In this document: in pieces, positions 18,176 through 28,335 of the stretch
Layout: each line of letters opens with the position of its first letter
Numbering within the stretch: position 1 is the first letter of the stretch
Source of the DNA: Prochlorococcus sp. AG-347-J20
GTDB lineage: Bacteria; Cyanobacteriota; Cyanobacteriia; PCC-6307; Cyanobiaceae
Assembly: GCA_003281485.1 (NCBI GenBank)
Contig: QCBW01000004.1
Coordinates: 1 to 64,000 of the forward strand
DNA length: 64,000 bases
Direction of reading: 5' to 3'
Position numbers and translations under genes: made by a program
The notes under the pieces: generated by a model
Database searches by the model: none
What the model saw: the letters and a program-made list of their open reading frames with translations, nothing else
What the model was told of the DNA's origin: nothing

Positions 18176-19558
18176 ATGGATCCGATAATTACTACAGAAG
18201 ATACCATAGCTGCAATTGCCTCAGCTATAAGTATAGGAAAAGGGGGAGTTGCGATAATAAGAGTATCAGGAAAAGACGCAATAAATTCTTGCAAAAAGAT
18301 TGTTCAAACTAAATCTAAATATGCATGGAAATCTCATAGAGTTTTTCACGGTTTTATTCAAGACAGTAAACAAAATAAATTTATAGATGAGGTTTTAATT
18401 TTAGTGATGAAATCACCAAATAGCTTCACAGGAGAGGATGTTGTTGAACTACATTGCCACGGAGGAATTATCCTAGTAAATAAAGTTCTTAAGATATTAT
18501 TATCAAGTGATTCTAGAGTTAGACTTGCAAATCCAGGGGAATTTAGTCAAAGAGCTTTTCTGAATGGGAAAATAGACCTTACTCAAGCCGAGTCAATTAA
18601 TCAATTAATTAACGCAAACAATATCAGATCTGCAGAGTTAGCTTTTAGCGGGGTTCAAGGAGAAATAAAGAAAAAAATTGATGATATTAAAAATGATCTT
18701 ATAAATGAACTTTGCGAGATAGAAGCGAGAGTTGATTTTGAAGAAGACTTCGCAGATTTTGATTACACCAAATATCTAAAAAACATTAAAAAAGTAAAAG
18801 AAAAAATAGAGTTACTTATAGAAAATTCAAAAAGAACTTCTTATATTCATAATGGGATATCCATTGCGCTTATAGGTAAAACGAATGTTGGTAAAAGTTC
18901 TTTACTAAATTTGCTTGCAAAAAAAGATAAAGCAATCGTAACTAATATTCCTGGAACAACAAGAGATGTTATTGAAGTTAATTTAACTATTAATGACACT
19001 CCAATGAAAATAATTGATACTGCTGGAATAAGAAAAACTAATGAACAAATTGAAAGTATTGGAATTAAAAAAAGTTTTGGGAAAATTAAAGAGTCAGATT
19101 TTATAATTTATATTTATAGTCTTGAAAAAGGATTTAATGAAGAAGACAAAAAAATAATAAAAGAAATCCCTAAAGAAAAATTAATTACTATTGTTGGAAA
19201 TAAAAAAGATTTAATTGATTCCAAAAATATTAACTCAAATGAGTTCAAAAATACAATTTTTATGAGCATTAAGAATAATGATGGTGAAAGACTATTAATC
19301 GACAGAATCATAAAAAAATGCGGATTAAGACAATTAGAAAATATCAATATTTTTTTAAACGAAAGACATCTAACGAATTTATCTGATTGCCTATCAAACT
19401 TAAATGATACTGATGAAATAGTTAAAAATAGATTGCCATTTGATTTGTTATCAATAGAACTCAGAGATGGTATTCAAAACTTATCAAAAATAACTGGTCA
19501 AGAATTAACAGAGGAACTTCTAGATAATATTTTTTCTAAGTTTTGTATTGGTAAATAA
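18176..19558 (+). CDS. mnmE: tRNA modification GTPase MnmE (TrmE)
   Basis: With MnmG it modifies the wobble uridine of several tRNAs. The 460-residue protein has an N-terminal folate-binding dimerisation domain ([20 protein letters not shown]), a central helical domain, and an inserted G domain with [12 protein letters not shown] (about residues 238-249), DTAGIR and NKKD. It ends with the invariant C-terminal FCIGK carrying the catalytic cysteine. Length is standard. It is followed after 77 bases by nadC on the same strand. Confidence 0.97.
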   Translation: MDPIITTEDTIAAIASAISIGKGGVAIIRVSGKDAINSCKKIVQTKSKYAWKSHRVFHGFIQDSKQNKFIDEVLILVMKSPNSFTGEDVVELHCHGGIILVNKVLKILLSSDSRVRLANPGEFSQRAFLNGKIDLTQAESINQLINANNIRSAELAFSGVQGEIKKKIDDIKNDLINELCEIEARVDFEEDFADFDYTKYLKNIKKVKEKIELLIENSKRTSYIHNGISIALIGKTNVGKSSLLNLLAKKDKAIVTNIPGTTRDVIEVNLTINDTPMKIIDTAGIRKTNEQIESIGIKKSFGKIKESDFIIYIYSLEKGFNEEDKKIIKEIPKEKLITIVGNKKDLIDSKNINSNEFKNTIFMSIKNNDGERLLIDRIIKKCGLRQLENINIFLNERHLTNLSDCLSNLNDTDEIVKNRLPFDLLSIELRDGIQNLSKITGQELTEELLDNIFSKFCIGK

Positions 19559-19635
19559 ATTTGAGTTAAAATACAAAGTGATTTATAGTTAATTCTCTAA
19601 CTTCAGTTGAATTTTTTAATTATTTTTTTAGTTTA

Positions 19636-20502
19636 GTGGATTTGAATACTCCAACAATAAGTAGGATCATTGATAATTGGATCGATGAAGATATAGGCAG
19701 GGGAGATCTAACAAGTTCCTCTATTACAGAAAAGAAAGGTAATGCATATTGGATTGCAAAAGAGGAGGGTATATTTTGTGGGGTTGAGATTGTAAAAGAA
19801 ATTTTTAAAAAAATTGATTTAAAAATCACTACAAAATTTAATATCTCTGATGGAGATAAATTTCTTAAAGGTCAAAAACTCTTAGAAATATATGGACCTT
19901 CAAAAAGTTTACTAGCTAGTGAAAGGATAAGCTTAAACATAGCAATGCATTTATCTGGAATATCAACACATACAAAGAATCTTGTAAATAAGTTAAAAGG
20001 CACAAATATAAAATTAGCAGATACTAGAAAAACTACTCCTGGATTAAGAATATTTGAAAAATATGCATTCAAATGCGGAGGTGGAGTGAATCATAGAATG
20101 GGATTATACGATGCAGCAATGATAAAAGAAAATCATATTGCATGGACAGATAATCTTAAGAATGCAGTTCAAAAAATTCGACTAAATTCGCCTTTTACTA
20201 CTCATATCATAATTGAAGCTGAGAATATCGAACAGGCAAAAGAAGCAGTATTAGCAGGAGCAGATAGTGTCTTATTAGATGAAATTAGTCCTGAAACAAT
20301 CAAAAAAAACATTCAAGAATTAAGAGATTTATCAATAAATATCTTAAAAAAAGAAGCCAATAAAAATTTGATAATAGAAGTTTCTGGAATAAACCCTAAA
20401 GAAATTAGTAAATATCTAATAAAAGGTATTGATTTGATTTCAACAAGTTCTTCAATTACCAAAAGTGATTGGATTGATTTAAGTATGCGTTATATTAATT
20501 AA
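19636..20502 (+). CDS. nadC: Nicotinate-nucleotide pyrophosphorylase (quinolinate phosphoribosyltransferase)
   Basis: Converts quinolinate and PRPP into nicotinate mononucleotide in de novo NAD synthesis. The 288-residue product has the family segments DIGRGDLTS, the active-site stretch ADTRKTTPGLRIFEKYA with HRMGLYDAAMIKENH, and the barrel motif ADSVLLDEISPE. Start is GTG at 19636, which gives a normal N-terminus. It is followed by argS after 27 bases. Confidence 0.96.
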   Translation: MDLNTPTISRIIDNWIDEDIGRGDLTSSSITEKKGNAYWIAKEEGIFCGVEIVKEIFKKIDLKITTKFNISDGDKFLKGQKLLEIYGPSKSLLASERISLNIAMHLSGISTHTKNLVNKLKGTNIKLADTRKTTPGLRIFEKYAFKCGGGVNHRMGLYDAAMIKENHIAWTDNLKNAVQKIRLNSPFTTHIIIEAENIEQAKEAVLAGADSVLLDEISPETIKKNIQELRDLSINILKKEANKNLIIEVSGINPKEISKYLIKGIDLISTSSSITKSDWIDLSMRYIN

Positions 20503-20529
20503 TCATATAGATAAAAAATTTAATAAATA

Positions 20530-22344
20530 ATGCTAATCATTTTTAAAGAATTAACAAATACCTTTGAAGAATCTCTTTTGGTTAGTCTTAAAAAAAATGA
20601 TAAAGAAAGAGAGTTCGAAAATCTTAAAAAAAATTTAATTACACAATCATCAAAAGAGGAATTTGGTGATTATCAATGTAATGTATGTTTAAGTTTATCA
20701 AAAATATATAAAAAGAATCCTAGAGAGATTTCTAATGATTTTATTAACCTTTTAAATCAAAATGAAAGCATATCAAAATTATGCGAGAGTCTAGAAATAG
20801 CTGGACCTGGATTTATAAATATAAAATTAAAAGATGAAGTTCTCATAAATAAAATTAAATCAAGTATTCAATGCCAAAGGGCTGGAGTACCTCAAATTAA
20901 AAAAGATTTAGATAATGGCTTATCAAATAAAGTGATCGTAGATTTTTCTAGTCCTAATATTGCTAAAGAAATGCATGTAGGGCATTTAAGATCAACAATA
21001 ATAGGGGACTCAATATCCAGAATTTTCGAGTTAAGAGGTTATGAAGTGCTAAGACTAAATCATGTTGGTGATTGGGGAACACAATTTGGAATGCTTATTA
21101 CTCAGCTTAAAGATTTATATTCAAATGATTTAGAAGAAATAGGAAAGATAAAGATAAGTGATTTAGTTGAATTTTATAAATCATCAAAAAAAAGATTTGA
21201 TAATGAATCTGAATTCCAAAAAAGATCTAGAGAGGAAGTAGTTAAGTTGCAAAGTGGAGATTGTAAATCGATTAAAGCTTGGAAACTATTATGTGATCAA
21301 TCGAGAAAGGAATTTAATGAAATCTATAAAAATTTAAAAATAAAAATAATAGAAAGAGGAGAATCTTTTTACAATCCCTTCTTAAAATCAGTTATTGAAG
21401 ATTTGAATTTAAAAAAAATATTAGTAGAGGATCAAGGAGCAAAATGTGTATTTTTAGATGGGATGACTAATAAAGAAGGCAAGCCTTTACCACTAATTAT
21501 TCAAAAAAAAGATGGTGGTTTTAATTATGCCACGACGGATCTTGCTGCCATAAGATATAGATTCAATAAGGCTCCTAATGGGGATGACGCATCGAGAATT
21601 ATTTATGTAACTGATCATGGACAAGCAAATCATTTTGCTGGAGTTTTTCAAGTTGCAAAAAAAGCAAAATGGATCCCAGACAAGTGTCAAGTAGACCATG
21701 TACCTTTTGGTTTAGTTCAAGGAATAGATGGCAAAAAACTAAAGACAAGGGAGGGGGAAACAATACGTTTAAAAGATTTATTAAAAGAAGCAGTTATAAG
21801 AGCAAAAGAAGATTTATTGAAAAGATTAGAAGATGAAAATCGTTACGAGACAGAGGATTTTATAGCAAATACTTCAAGAATAATTGGATTAGGAGCTGTT
21901 AAGTATGCAGATTTAAGCCAAAATAGAATTACTAATTATCAATTTAGTTTTGATAAAATGCTTTCCCTGAACGGTAATACGGCTCCTTATTTGTTATATA
22001 CACTTGTAAGAATTTTAGGAATTAAAAGAAAAAATGATTTTGTTTATGACTCTAAAGATTTTCAATATATAAGTTATGAACATAAATCTGAGTGGAAACT
22101 TATCAGAAAATTACTTAAGTTCGATGAAGTCATAATCTCTATTGAAAAAGACCTTATGCCAAATAGACTATGCAATTATCTGTTTGAGCTCTGTCAGACT
22201 TTTAATAGATTTTATGATCAAGTTCCAATACTCAAAGAAGAAAAATATATAAAAATTTCTAGACTTAATTTATGTGACCTAACTGCAAAAACGCTAAAAT
22301 TAAGTTTAGAGCTTCTAGGAATTGAAAGTTTAGAAAGAATGTAA
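20530..22344 (+). CDS. argS: Arginyl-tRNA synthetase
   Basis: Class I synthetase that charges tRNA-Arg. The 604-residue protein has the N-terminal Add-1 domain, the HIGH-type motif [10 protein letters not shown] (about residues 153-162), and the segment [18 protein letters not shown] that replaces KMSKS in this family. A DALR-type C-terminal anticodon domain begins near residue 485. Length is somewhat longer than E. coli ArgRS, mostly in the N-terminal part. Its TAA shares one base with the ATG of the next gene (TAATG). Confidence 0.97.
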   Translation: MLIIFKELTNTFEESLLVSLKKNDKEREFENLKKNLITQSSKEEFGDYQCNVCLSLSKIYKKNPREISNDFINLLNQNESISKLCESLEIAGPGFINIKLKDEVLINKIKSSIQCQRAGVPQIKKDLDNGLSNKVIVDFSSPNIAKEMHVGHLRSTIIGDSISRIFELRGYEVLRLNHVGDWGTQFGMLITQLKDLYSNDLEEIGKIKISDLVEFYKSSKKRFDNESEFQKRSREEVVKLQSGDCKSIKAWKLLCDQSRKEFNEIYKNLKIKIIERGESFYNPFLKSVIEDLNLKKILVEDQGAKCVFLDGMTNKEGKPLPLIIQKKDGGFNYATTDLAAIRYRFNKAPNGDDASRIIYVTDHGQANHFAGVFQVAKKAKWIPDKCQVDHVPFGLVQGIDGKKLKTREGETIRLKDLLKEAVIRAKEDLLKRLEDENRYETEDFIANTSRIIGLGAVKYADLSQNRITNYQFSFDKMLSLNGNTAPYLLYTLVRILGIKRKNDFVYDSKDFQYISYEHKSEWKLIRKLLKFDEVIISIEKDLMPNRLCNYLFELCQTFNRFYDQVPILKEEKYIKISRLNLCDLTAKTLKLSLELLGIESLERM

Positions 22345-23453
22345 TGAATGATTTTGATCCATTTAATAATCTTTTCCCAAAACCAAGAGAAGAAATAATA
22401 AATATGCAGTCTTATTCTGCACCTTTAGAAAATAGAAGAAATTTACTCCGCTTAGACTTTAATGAAAATACTTTAGGTCCAAGTCCTAAGGTTTTCGAGG
22501 CATTACGAGCGATAAAATTAGATGAGATTTCAATTTATCCAGAATATAATTTATTAAAAAATTTTTTATGTAATAAATATCTTGATTCAAGAAAATTTAA
22601 AAATGATGAAATAGGAATTTTCAATGGAGCAGACGCAGCAATAAATGCAATTTTCAATTGCTTTGGAGAAAAAAATCAAATATTTCTGACGACGAATCCA
22701 ACTTTTGGTTACTATTCTCCTTGTTCAGAAATGCGAGGAATGAAGAAAATAACTTGTTCTTACATTGGAAAAAATTTTCTATTCCCCATCGAAGAATTCA
22801 GTAAGAAAATTATAAAATATAACCCTAAGTTAATATTTATTTGTAATCCAAATAATCCTACAGGAACAGTTTTAAGTTCTCAAGAGATAATTAACTTAGC
22901 TAATATCAAAAAAGATTCATTGATAATTGTTGACGAACTATATGAAAAATTTAATGGAGATAGTCTTCTTGAATCGATAGATTTTGAAAAAAATAACAAT
23001 TTACTAATAATCCAATCTCTTTCAAAAACAGCAGGTTTAGCTGGTTTAAGAATAGGTTTTACTTTTGGTAATAAAAATTTAATTCAGTACATTAACAAAG
23101 TTACAGGACCATATGATGTAAATAGCTTTGCTATAAAGGCAGCATTAGCAGCACTTAAAGACAAATCATATATTGATAATTATGTTTTAGAAGTAAAAAA
23201 AGCAAGGGAATGGATTTTAAATAAATTTAAATCAACAAAAATTAGGACTCACTTTAGTGGTGGTAATTATTTCTTAATTTGGCCCAAAAAAGATCCTAAA
23301 GTTTTAATACATCAGATGAGAGAAAAAGGTATCCTCATCAGAAGTATGGAAAACAAAAAAGATATTGGTAAATCAATAAGAGTTAGTATAGGAACTAAAG
23401 AACAAATGATTTTTTTCTGGGATAACTACAATGTCTTAGATTTAATAAATTAA
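22344..23453 (+). CDS. hisC: Histidinol-phosphate aminotransferase-like protein
   Basis: PLP enzyme of the class I/II HisC subgroup, expected to act in histidine synthesis. The 369-residue product has LDFNENTLGPSP near the N-terminus, the NPNNPTG motif, and the PLP lysine in QSLSKTAGLAGLRIGF. The C-terminal RSMENKKDIGKSIRVSIGT fits HisC-type enzymes. The lead residues [18 protein letters not shown] are not part of the fold. Overlap by one base with argS implies coupling. Substrate specificity within this family is hard to tell from sequence; a CobC-like paralogue is at 7.5 kb. Confidence 0.82.
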   Translation: MNDFDPFNNLFPKPREEIINMQSYSAPLENRRNLLRLDFNENTLGPSPKVFEALRAIKLDEISIYPEYNLLKNFLCNKYLDSRKFKNDEIGIFNGADAAINAIFNCFGEKNQIFLTTNPTFGYYSPCSEMRGMKKITCSYIGKNFLFPIEEFSKKIIKYNPKLIFICNPNNPTGTVLSSQEIINLANIKKDSLIIVDELYEKFNGDSLLESIDFEKNNNLLIIQSLSKTAGLAGLRIGFTFGNKNLIQYINKVTGPYDVNSFAIKAALAALKDKSYIDNYVLEVKKAREWILNKFKSTKIRTHFSGGNYFLIWPKKDPKVLIHQMREKGILIRSMENKKDIGKSIRVSIGTKEQMIFFWDNYNVLDLIN

Positions 23454-24175
23454 TTACGAAAAATATAAATTGTATTTTGATCGATTCTTTTAGGTTTTAT
23501 TTGAAAATCTTTTCCAACATATTTTACTTTAAAATCTTTCATATTTTCGATAAATAAATCAGCATTTGAGAAATCACATTCCTTATTTATTTTTTTGCCG
23601 CGATCAAAGTGAACAGGAATAACTACATTAGGTTTTAGAAGCTTAACAATTTTTGAAGCCTCTTTCCCATCATAAGATTTTATTCCTCCTCCAATTGAAA
23701 TAAATAAGATATCAGGGCGAGACAAAATAATTTGACTATTAATATCAATATCACCAGCAGCACCTCCCATATGAACAATTTTAAGATCATTTTGCTCCCA
23801 ACTCCAAACAGTTGCCATTCCAAATCTTCTTCCATCTACTCTGTCATGAGGTACAGAAATTCCATTTAATAAAATATCCTCAAATTGATAGATTCCTGGC
23901 TCAACAAACATTAATTGATCATAAGGATTATATCCTTCATCTGGAAGCCTAGAACTAGCCAAAATAAAGTCTGCATTGACTTTTTTTGGCTCCTTTAAAT
24001 TACTTGCACAACCTATTGCTTTAAAGGGATTTATAAGAATCGAATTTTCTGCACTATTAATTAAAAAACTACTATGTCCCAGACTTTTTATTAATAAATT
24101 CCTTGCCAATAATGGGGTAGGTAAAAAAGAGCTAAATAATATAAAAAAGATAATGTTTTTTATTTGAGAATTCAT
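23450..24175 (-). CDS. Exported metallo-beta-lactamase-fold protein lacking the HxHxDH motif
   Basis: The 241-residue protein starts with a Sec-type signal (hydrophobic residues 8-23, then LLARNLL). It then follows the UPF0173/UlaG-type fold: IKSLGHSSFLINSAENSILI, later SVPHDRVDG, IVHMGGAAGD and VIPVHFDRG. At the position of the metal-binding HxHxDH motif the sequence reads SSRLPDE, so all three His are gone and only the Asp remains. Hydrolase activity is therefore doubtful. It is the last gene of a leftward operon behind trpG and overlaps the hisC end by 4 bases. Confidence 0.75.
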   Translation of the reverse strand: MNSQIKNIIFFILFSSFLPTPLLARNLLIKSLGHSSFLINSAENSILINPFKAIGCASNLKEPKKVNADFILASSRLPDEGYNPYDQLMFVEPGIYQFEDILLNGISVPHDRVDGRRFGMATVWSWEQNDLKIVHMGGAAGDIDINSQIILSRPDILFISIGGGIKSYDGKEASKIVKLLKPNVVIPVHFDRGKKINKECDFSNADLFIENMKDFKVKYVGKDFQIKPKRIDQNTIYIFRN

Positions 24176-24201
24176 AATATTATTTTTTTTATATTTTACT
24201 T

Positions 24202-24792
24202 TTATTCAGACATTTTTAGAAAATTACTAATTAATTTATGGCCAAATTGTGTCAAAACACTTTCAGGATGAAACTGTACCCCATGTAAATTTTTATATTC
24301 TTTATGAGAAATAGCCATAATAGTTGAGTCTTCTAAAGTGGCAGTTATCTCGAAACAAGATGGTAATGAACTTGAATCAACTATAAGACTATGGTATCTT
24401 GTCGCCACAAATGGAGTCTCGATATCTTTAAACAAACCTTTTTGATTATGAAATATTTTGGATGTCTTACCATGCATAAGTTCTTTGCCAACTACAACTT
24501 TACCTCCAAAAGCTTGGGCCAAAGCTTGATGACCTAAACAAACGCCTAATGTCGGAATATTTTTAGATAATTTCTTTAATATTGGCAGACAAACTCCAGA
24601 TTGATCTGGATTACCAGGGCCTGGAGATAATAGAATGCCACTAGGATTTAGTTTGATAATTTCTTCTAAAGTAATTTCATCATTTCTTTTAACTATTATT
24701 TCTTTAGTTATTTCATGCTCAACTGAAAGTTCTCCTAAATATTGAACAAGGTTATATGTAAAACTATCGTAATTATCAATAACAAGAAACAT
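24202..24792 (-). CDS. trpG: Anthranilate/aminodeoxychorismate synthase glutamine amidotransferase
   Basis: Class I glutaminase subunit that supplies ammonia for anthranilate (tryptophan) or aminodeoxychorismate (folate) synthesis. The 196-residue length is typical. The catalytic triad is present: Cys in LGVCLGHQALAQAFGG (about residues 77-92) and His/Glu in HGVQFHPESVLT. NYDSFTYNLVQYLGEL starts the protein. It may serve both TrpE and PabB, as in many bacteria. It follows dgkA by 2 bases in a leftward operon. Confidence 0.95.
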   Translation of the reverse strand: MFLVIDNYDSFTYNLVQYLGELSVEHEITKEIIVKRNDEITLEEIIKLNPSGILLSPGPGNPDQSGVCLPILKKLSKNIPTLGVCLGHQALAQAFGGKVVVGKELMHGKTSKIFHNQKGLFKDIETPFVATRYHSLIVDSSSLPSCFEITATLEDSTIMAISHKEYKNLHGVQFHPESVLTQFGHKLISNFLKMSE

Positions 24793-24794
24793 AT

Positions 24795-25214
24795 TTATAT
24801 GGATTCAAAAAACAACTTTATTTTAGGAAGAAAGATATATACAGCAATAATAACAGAATTAATGGAAGCTAATAAAACTGCTCCTGCAGAAGTATCTTTG
24901 GTAATTTTAGCCAAATTACTAAATTCTTTATTCACTACTAAATCAACCATCGATTCAATAGATGTGTTTAATATTTCTAATATTAAAACAGAGATAATTG
25001 TGGCAATCAAAATTACATAGTTACTTAGACTAATTTGCAGTAAAAAACCAATCATTAAACTTGAAACTGCAAAAATTAATTGAATTTTAAAATTTCTTGA
25101 AGTTTTTAATACGTAACTAATTCCACTAAAAGCATACTTAAAACTTTTAAATACATTACTAGAAGTTTTGTATGATTCTATTCTATTTTTTAAAGAGTTT
25201 ATTTTTTTTCCCAT
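24795..25214 (-). CDS. dgkA: Diacylglycerol/undecaprenol kinase family protein
   Basis: Small membrane kinase. The 139-residue product has three predicted membrane helices (about residues 46-61, 66-84 and 114-131). The catalytic-type segment LNTSIESMVDLV is followed by KITKDTSAGAVLLASI. The basic N-terminal 20 residues extend the usual core. Gram-positive relatives phosphorylate undecaprenol, so the true lipid substrate is open. It lies 2 bases from trpG and 6 bases after ybeY. Confidence 0.92.
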   Translation of the reverse strand: MGKKINSLKNRIESYKTSSNVFKSFKYAFSGISYVLKTSRNFKIQLIFAVSSLMIGFLLQISLSNYVILIATIISVLILEILNTSIESMVDLVVNKEFSNLAKITKDTSAGAVLLASINSVIIAVYIFLPKIKLFFESI

Positions 25215-25220
25215 AGATTT

Positions 25221-25760
25221 TTAATCTAATTGTTTAATTAAATATTCCTGAAAATTTAACATATTTTCTAAATCTAAATCATTATTATGTTCCCATCCCA
25301 AAAGATGTAAAAATCCATGACTAGCCAACCAAAGCATTTCTCTATAGATTGAATGTTTATATTCAAAAGATTGCTCAATTGCCATCTCTAATGAAATAAA
25401 TATATCTCCCAACTCTATATGTTCTAAATTATTTAGATATTCATCAGAAATGATTGGAAAAGATAGAACATCAGTTGGTCCATTTTTTTGCATCCACTTC
25501 TTGTTGATAAAAGCAATTTCTTGATTAGATATTATCTGTAAGCCTAATGAAAAAGATTTTTTTTCAAAAATGGAATTTGGCAATTTATAATCATCTTTTT
25601 TTAATATTATTTTTATCCAAGATAAAAAAACTTTATCCCAAAAGATATCTTCAAAAATAAGCTTATCTTTAGTATCTTTTAACTTATTTGGAAAATGGGA
25701 AAATTGATTACATTTAAAAACCAAATCTAAATTTATTTCAGAAATAATATTCTCTGTCAT
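25221..25760 (-). CDS. ybeY: Endoribonuclease YbeY (rRNA maturation)
   Basis: Metal-dependent RNase for 16S rRNA 3'-end maturation and ribosome quality control. The zinc site H-x3-H-x5-H is intact in [11 protein letters not shown] near the C-terminus (about residues 151-161), and the segment GPTDVLSFP is diagnostic. At 179 residues it has an N-terminal extension of about 30 residues compared with the E. coli protein. It lies in the conserved order prfB-DUF3285-ybeY-dgkA. Confidence 0.95.
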   Translation of the reverse strand: MTENIISEINLDLVFKCNQFSHFPNKLKDTKDKLIFEDIFWDKVFLSWIKIILKKDDYKLPNSIFEKKSFSLGLQIISNQEIAFINKKWMQKNGPTDVLSFPIISDEYLNNLEHIELGDIFISLEMAIEQSFEYKHSIYREMLWLASHGFLHLLGWEHNNDLDLENMLNFQEYLIKQLD

Positions 25761-25766
25761 ACATTC

Positions 25767-25949
25767 TTATACAGGAATATTGGGCTTACCTATTGTGGCT
25801 ACAAGTATTAATATCCCAATTAAAACTAGAAAGGTTATTGAAAAATGAGAAATACTTTTTGAACCCTTCCTTACCATATTTCTCATAGCAAGCTTTATAA
25901 AGCTTGGAGGAGCAACTTTCTTTTCTATATTTTCGTTTTTATTTTTCAT
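25767..25949 (-). CDS. Small single-span membrane protein, DUF3285-like
   Basis: The 60-residue product has a basic N-terminal half (PPSFIKLAMRNMVRKGSKSI) followed by one membrane helix (about residues 35-55) and a short tail GKPNIPV. It matches my memory of the cyanobacterial DUF3285 family; the function is unknown. It sits 3 bases after the prfB stop and 6 bases before ybeY, so it is surely cotranscribed. Confidence 0.8.
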   Translation of the reverse strand: MKNKNENIEKKVAPPSFIKLAMRNMVRKGSKSISHFSITFLVLIGILILVATIGKPNIPV

Positions 25950-25952
25950 TAG

Positions 25953-27075
25953 TTATTCAATTGATTCGTTAGTAGAAATATTCATGCGTAATAATTGATG
26001 AATAAATGGTTCAAGTCCACCATCTAAAACACTATCTAAGTCGTTAGTCTCATACATGGTCCTGAGATCTTTTACCATTTGATAGGGATGGAAAACATAA
26101 TTTCTTATTTGATTGCCCCATGCAGCTTCCACAATATCACCTTTTATATCAGCGACTTCTGCAGCACGTTGTTCTTTAGCAATCACTAGTAGTTTAGACT
26201 TAAGAAGTAACATAGCTTTTTCTTTATTTTGTAATTGAGATCTTTCTTGGGTACATCTCACTGAAATCCCTGAAGGCAAATGAACAATTCTTACTGCTGT
26301 TTCTACTTTATTAACATTTTGTCCTCCAGCCCCACCGGATCTACTTGTTGTAATTTCTAAATCTTTTTCAGGTATATCAAGTGAAATATTATCATCTAAT
26401 TTTGGCATGACCTCTACCCCAGCAAAGCTGGTTTGTCTTTTACCATTAGCATTGAAAGGAGAAATCCTTACTAATCTATGAGTTCCTTTTTCATGTTGTA
26501 AATATCCGTATGCATATTTTCCATCAATTTCAAAAGTTACACTTTTAATACCTGCTTCTTCTCCTTGAGATAATTCATTGATAATTAGACTCATTTGATT
26601 ATTATCGGCCCATCTTGAATACATTCTCAATAAGATCTCTACCCAATCCTGTGCATCTGTTCCACCAGCACCAGCGTTAATAGAAACTACTGCTCCTTCC
26701 TTATCGTATTCACCACATAACAATCTCTCAAATTCCCATTTATCTAAATTCTCTCTTAAACTCATTAAGCCCTGCTGAGATTCCAAAATCATTTCATCTT
26801 CTGGTTCCAAAGAATAAAGCTCAAGACAAGCATTAGCATCAGAAATAAAATTTTTCCATTTATCCAACAATTCTAGTTGTGCCTTAACATCGTCAAGAAT
26901 CAACATTTGTTTTTTCGCTTCTTCTTGATTCTCCCAAAATTCAGGCTGAGCAGAAATTTGCTCTAATTCTCTCTTTTTGGCTTTTAATCTTGGAACGTCA
27001 AAGACAATCCTGAGCATTACCCAGGCGCTCTGTTAGTTCCGAAAGATCTTTTTTGAAATCTGTAATATCTATCAA
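25953..27075 (-). CDS. prfB: Peptide chain release factor 2 (programmed +1 frameshift)
   Basis: Class I release factor for UGA and UAA codons. The main frame carries the family regions, with the peptidyl-tRNA hydrolysis motif [16 protein letters not shown] and the codon-recognition region upstream. The ATG at 27017 is not a natural start. A 25-codon upstream frame begins at TTG 27075 and reads [19 protein letters not shown] then NAQDCL, which is the normal RF2 N-terminus. It ends in CTT TGA C (27003-26997), the canonical RF2 shift site, with an SD-like AGGA a few bases before. Shifting +1 joins it to GAC GTT CCA. Full length is about 374 residues. Low RF2 levels favour the shift, giving autoregulation. 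Confidence 0.93.
26997..27011 (-). promoter_or_regulatory. prfB +1 frameshift site
   Basis: Read on the minus strand: AGGATTGTCTTTGAC. AGGA is the SD-like stimulator, CTT the slippery codon, and TGA (27000-26998) the in-frame stop that is bypassed. The +1 frame continues with GAC. Confidence 0.9.
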
Positions 27076-27125
27076 AATAGAATTTAATCGTTATTTATAA
27101 TCTAACAGCCACTTTTGTTTAATAG

Positions 27126-27131
27126 TATAAA
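27126..27131 (+). promoter_or_regulatory. Candidate -10 element for grxC-gshB
   Basis: TATAAA in the context aatagTATAAActa, 20 bases before the grxC ATG. No -35 box is apparent. It lies in the 76-base divergent spacer shared with prfB. Confidence 0.35.
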
Positions 27132-27151
27132 CTAAGTATTATTTTAAAAAA

Positions 27152-27406
27152 ATGTCCAAAGTTGAAATTTATACTTGGCAATATTGCCCATTCTGTATTC
27201 GAGCAAAATCTCTACTCAAGAAAAAAAACATAAATTTTACAGAGTATAAGATTGATGGCGATGAAGATGCAAGAGCATTGATGACTGAAAGAGCTGATGG
27301 TAGGAGAACACTACCACAAATATTTATAGATAATGAGGGAATCGGAGGCTGCGATGATCTCTACACATTAGAAAATGAAAATAAATTAGACGCATTATTA
27401 AATTAG
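27152..27406 (+). CDS. grxC: Glutaredoxin 3-type
   Basis: Small dithiol oxidoreductase that uses glutathione. The 84-residue thioredoxin-fold protein has the active site CPFC (residues 12-15), the cis-Pro segment [19 protein letters not shown], and normal length. It is followed 5 bases later by glutathione synthetase, so the reductant and the enzyme are made together. Confidence 0.96.
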   Translation: MSKVEIYTWQYCPFCIRAKSLLKKKNINFTEYKIDGDEDARALMTERADGRRTLPQIFIDNEGIGGCDDLYTLENENKLDALLN

Positions 27407-27411
27407 ATCTT

Positions 27412-28335
27412 ATGAAATTTCTATTTGTAATAGATCCAATAAAAAATATAAATCCTCATAAAGATTCATCTGCTGCTTTAATGCAAGCATCATCCAAAAA
27501 AAATATTGAAATCTGGAGTTGCACTCCTCAAGACCTTGAAGCTAGAGGTGATGAAGTATGGGCATCTTCTGTAAAAGTTGAAGTCAATCCGTGGATTTCT
27601 TTCAAAGAGAATGATTGCATCCCTCTCGCCGAATTTAATTGCATTTGGATGAGAAAAGATCCTCCTGTAAATGAGGCTTATTTGTATGCAACCCATCTTT
27701 TAGAAGTTGCCGAAAGAAAAGGAGTAAAAGTAGTTAACAAACCTTCATCGTTAAGAGCATGGAATGAAAAGCTAGGTGCTTTGAGATATAGTCACTTAAT
27801 GGCACCTACAATAGTGGCGAGTAAGGTAAAAGATCTTATTAATTTTGCAAATATAAATAATGAAGTGGTCATAAAACCCCTTGGAGGAAAAGGTGGTCAA
27901 GGTGTTATAAGGATAAATAAAAATTCACCGGGTATTAAATCAATCATTGAATTAATCACTTCCCAAGAAGAATTACCAGTTATGATGCAAAAATTCATTC
28001 CTGAAGTCATAGAGGGTGATAAAAGAATAATTATCGTAAATGGTGAAGCAATTGGATCTATAAATAGAATTCCTCAAGGAGGGGATTTTAGGAGTAATTT
28101 AGCAATGGGCGGCAAGGCTGAACCAACACTATTAACAGAAAAAGAAAAAAGTATCTGTTCAGAATTATCTCAACACTTTAAAGATGAAGGTTTATTTTTT
28201 GTGGGTATCGATGTAATAAATGGAATGCTTAGCGAGATTAATGTTACTAGTCCAACAGGTTTAAGAGAAATAGAAAATTTATCCAATAAGAATGTTTCAG
28301 AGGAAGTTATTGAAAAATTATTGAAAATTATCTAG
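27412..28335 (+). CDS. gshB: Glutathione synthetase
   Basis: ATP-grasp enzyme joining gamma-glutamylcysteine and glycine. The 307-residue protein has the GshB N-terminal domain ([36 protein letters not shown]). The ATP-grasp core includes [16 protein letters not shown] and the metal/ATP site [19 protein letters not shown]. Length is normal. It overlaps the 3' end of menF on the other strand by 8 bases. Confidence 0.97.
   Translation: MKFLFVIDPIKNINPHKDSSAALMQASSKKNIEIWSCTPQDLEARGDEVWASSVKVEVNPWISFKENDCIPLAEFNCIWMRKDPPVNEAYLYATHLLEVAERKGVKVVNKPSSLRAWNEKLGALRYSHLMAPTIVASKVKDLINFANINNEVVIKPLGGKGGQGVIRINKNSPGIKSIIELITSQEELPVMMQKFIPEVIEGDKRIIIVNGEAIGSINRIPQGGDFRSNLAMGGKAEPTLLTEKEKSICSELSQHFKDEGLFFVGIDVINGMLSEINVTSPTGLREIENLSNKNVSEEVIEKLLKII

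Noticed and set aside
27015..27017. ATG as the start of prfB
   Set aside because: It lies in the wrong frame part of the RF2 shift region; the true protein starts upstream in another frame.
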